Of a DNA stretch of 64,000 bases, positions 63,200 to 64,000 are shown in pieces. The notes under the pieces were generated by a model. That model made no database searches. It was not told where the DNA came from and worked only from the letters and a program-made list of their open reading frames with translations. The translations under genes were made by a program, and so were the position numbers. Position 1 is the stretch's first letter. Every line of letters begins with the position of its first letter. The stretch is from contig DJEW01000039.1 in NCBI GenBank assembly GCA_002431965.1, positions 56,445 to 120,444 on the forward strand. Reading direction: 5' to 3'. This DNA is from Clostridiales bacterium UBA5888 (lineage in GTDB: Bacteria > Bacillota > Clostridia > Oscillospirales > Oscillospiraceae).

Positions 63200-63469
63200 A
63201 TGAGCACACAGGAAATCGAAAGAAAGATCAGGCTGCTGCGCGAAATGCAGCGCATGGCGGAGGAGGCACAGGCCGAAGCCGACGCACTCAAGGACGAAAT
63301 AAAAGCGTATATGGGCGATTCTGAAGAGCTTTACGCCGGTGAGTACAAAGTTACGTGGAAGCCCGTGGAGAGCTCCAGAATCGACACGGCGGCCTTGAAA
63401 AAGGCTCTCCCGGAGCTTGCGGCGCAGTTCACCAAAACCGCGACCACCCGCCGCTTCTGCATCGCATGA
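63200..63469 (+). CDS. Phage/ICE-type small coiled-coil protein
   Basis: 89 residues, AAGGAG before ATG. The N-terminal half is a coiled coil (EIERKIRLLREMQRMAEEAQAEADALKDEIKAYM). The C-terminal half contains YKVTWKPVESSRIDTAALKKALPELAAQFTKTATTRRFCIA. That tail is shared with proteins near YqaJ-type nucleases in phages and conjugative elements (LPEL-x-T-x-RRF), by recollection of the family. Biochemical role unknown. First gene of the rightward operon. Confidence 0.75.
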   Translation: MSTQEIERKIRLLREMQRMAEEAQAEADALKDEIKAYMGDSEELYAGEYKVTWKPVESSRIDTAALKKALPELAAQFTKTATTRRFCIA

Positions 63470-63589
63470 GAAAAGCCCCTTGCCTGAACGCCGACCAAAG
63501 CAACAGGCAAAGAGCTTATAAGGCCACCCGGAGCGGGTGTATATAGATTATATCGCACCCGCTCCATTACGTCAAGGAGGATCATAGAC

Positions 63590-63745
63590 ATGACAGAATC
63601 TTTTATCCAGAATACCCCGGTGTCGGCAGCCCCGTCTGCGGAAGAGCAGGAGCGGGAAGCGGAGATCGAGAAGATATACAGGCTGCTCCAGCTCTTGAGC
63701 CTGAAGAAGCTTCAAAATCTGTATTTCCTTGTGCTGTATATGTGA
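63590..63745 (+). CDS. Small protein of unknown function
   Basis: 51 residues: MTESFIQNTPVSAAPSAEEQ, then EREAEIEKIYRLLQLLSLKK and LQNLYFLVLYM. AAGGAGG lies 10 bases before ATG 63590. The C-terminal helix is typical of small Clostridial ICE/phage ORFs annotated only as hypothetical. Spaced 14 bases before the next gene. Confidence 0.65.
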   Translation: MTESFIQNTPVSAAPSAEEQEREAEIEKIYRLLQLLSLKKLQNLYFLVLYM

Positions 63746-63759
63746 GAGGAGGCAGGATA

Positions 63760-63936
63760 ATGAGCTATTACAGAACCTGCCCGAAGTGTGGGGCGACACT
63801 TGACCCCGGCGAGAAATGCGAGTGCGAACGGGAGCCGGTGCGCTCCGAAGCTGACATACTGAGAGCGGAGATAACCCGGCTGATAAAGACCGCCGATATA
63901 CAGAGCCTCCGCGAGACTATCCCATACTTTGTGTAA
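63760..63936 (+). CDS. Small zinc-binding protein
   Basis: 58 residues from ATG 63760, with GAGGAGG upstream. CPKCGATLDPGEKCECE provides four Cys (CPKC, CEC) for a treble-clef or ribbon zinc site. A helix (EADILRAEITRLIKTADIQSLRETI) follows. Found in mobile elements; function unknown. Confidence 0.7.
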   Translation: MSYYRTCPKCGATLDPGEKCECEREPVRSEADILRAEITRLIKTADIQSLRETIPYFV

Positions 63937-63937
63937 A

Positions 63938-63976
63938 CCTCCAGTGTGGTGTATAATAGGCACACAACACTGGAGG
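63938..63976 (+). promoter_or_regulatory. Promoter inside an inverted repeat that includes the next ribosome site
   Basis: CCTCCAGTGT (63938-63947) and ACACTGGAGG (63967-63976) are perfect inverted repeats. The loop holds TATAAT (63952-63957), with TTGTGT 17 bases before it. The right arm contains the GGAGG ribosome site of the gene at 63984. Confidence 0.75.
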
Positions 63977-63983
63977 ATTTAGT

Positions 63984-64000
63984 ATGGCAAGAAAGAAACG
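63984..64000 (+). CDS. Start of an unidentified gene (cut by the window edge)
   Basis: ATGGCAAGAAAGAAACG encodes MARKK... after GGAGG at seven bases. Nothing more can be said of the product. Confidence 0.5.

Overview
The window looks like the chromosome of an anaerobic, endospore-forming, GC-rich Clostridia member, most like gut Oscillospiraceae. The evidence is a Gram-positive PolC, an adjacent spoIIGA-sigE pair, lipoproteins opening with MKKxLALxLALxMVFALCACGQ, Rrf2 and YtrA-type GntR regulators, OmpR two-component genes and strong AGGAGG ribosome sites. Placement below family is inference. Positions 1 to about 61709 are ordinary chromosome. From about 61755 to the right edge is the end of an integrated mobile element, entering through the 3' half of a tRNA-Arg(ACG) gene.

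Layout. 1-4856: partial rRNA-methyltransferase-like gene, XRE-membrane regulator, rearranged amino-acid-binding lipoprotein, membrane-anchored beta-lactamase-like protein, and a pseudokinase joined through one membrane segment to a C-type-lectin domain. 5024-6622: beta-CASP metallohydrolase. 17087 down to 6692: a minus-strand housekeeping run, DMT transporter-pyrH-frr-uppS-dxr-rseP-ispG-polC, with cdsA missing from its usual place between uppS and dxr. 17238-18794: spoIIGA-sigE. 18824-23169: a GT39-like membrane glycosyltransferase facing a ParB-like/BMP fusion gene coupled to a metallophosphoesterase gene. 29198 down to 23244: oppBCDF-oppA.

37886 down to 29463 is one operon: sugar ABC importer (binding protein, double ATPase, permease), two Gfo/Idh/MocA oxidoreductases, two xylose-isomerase-like TIM barrels and an arylamine N-acetyltransferase. 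It resembles oxidise-isomerise-cleave pathways for cyclitols or glycosides. 38321-46578: SGNH hydrolase, tRNA-Val(GAC), zinc-ribbon membrane protein, AAA/CYTH protein, PIG-L deacetylase, guaB and an OGG1-type glycosylase. 46702-56206: large sortase-type surface protein, a two-gene membrane pair, a DUF3298-like lipoprotein behind an OmpR/HK pair, and a divergent PepSY protein. 56340-58706: polar amino-acid ABC importer facing an IscR-like Rrf2 regulator. 59732-61609: YtrA-like GntR regulator with ABC ATPase and permease.

The mobile-element end (61755-64000) carries a type I toxin-antitoxin pair (27-residue holin-like toxin with an antisense RNA), a ribbon-helix-helix repressor whose divergent promoters carry three TATGTACG iterons, and a string of small genes.

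Most notable observation: two solute-binding proteins of unrelated families (953-1777 and 23244-24998) both carry their family's C-terminal segment at the N-terminus, directly after the lipobox, and both lack it at the C-terminus. Two other binding proteins in the window (36861, 57912) have the normal order. Other unusual items are clusters of perfect palindromes in intergenic leaders, a dispersed GGCAGCACCGC-type repeat, and the lectin-pseudokinase.
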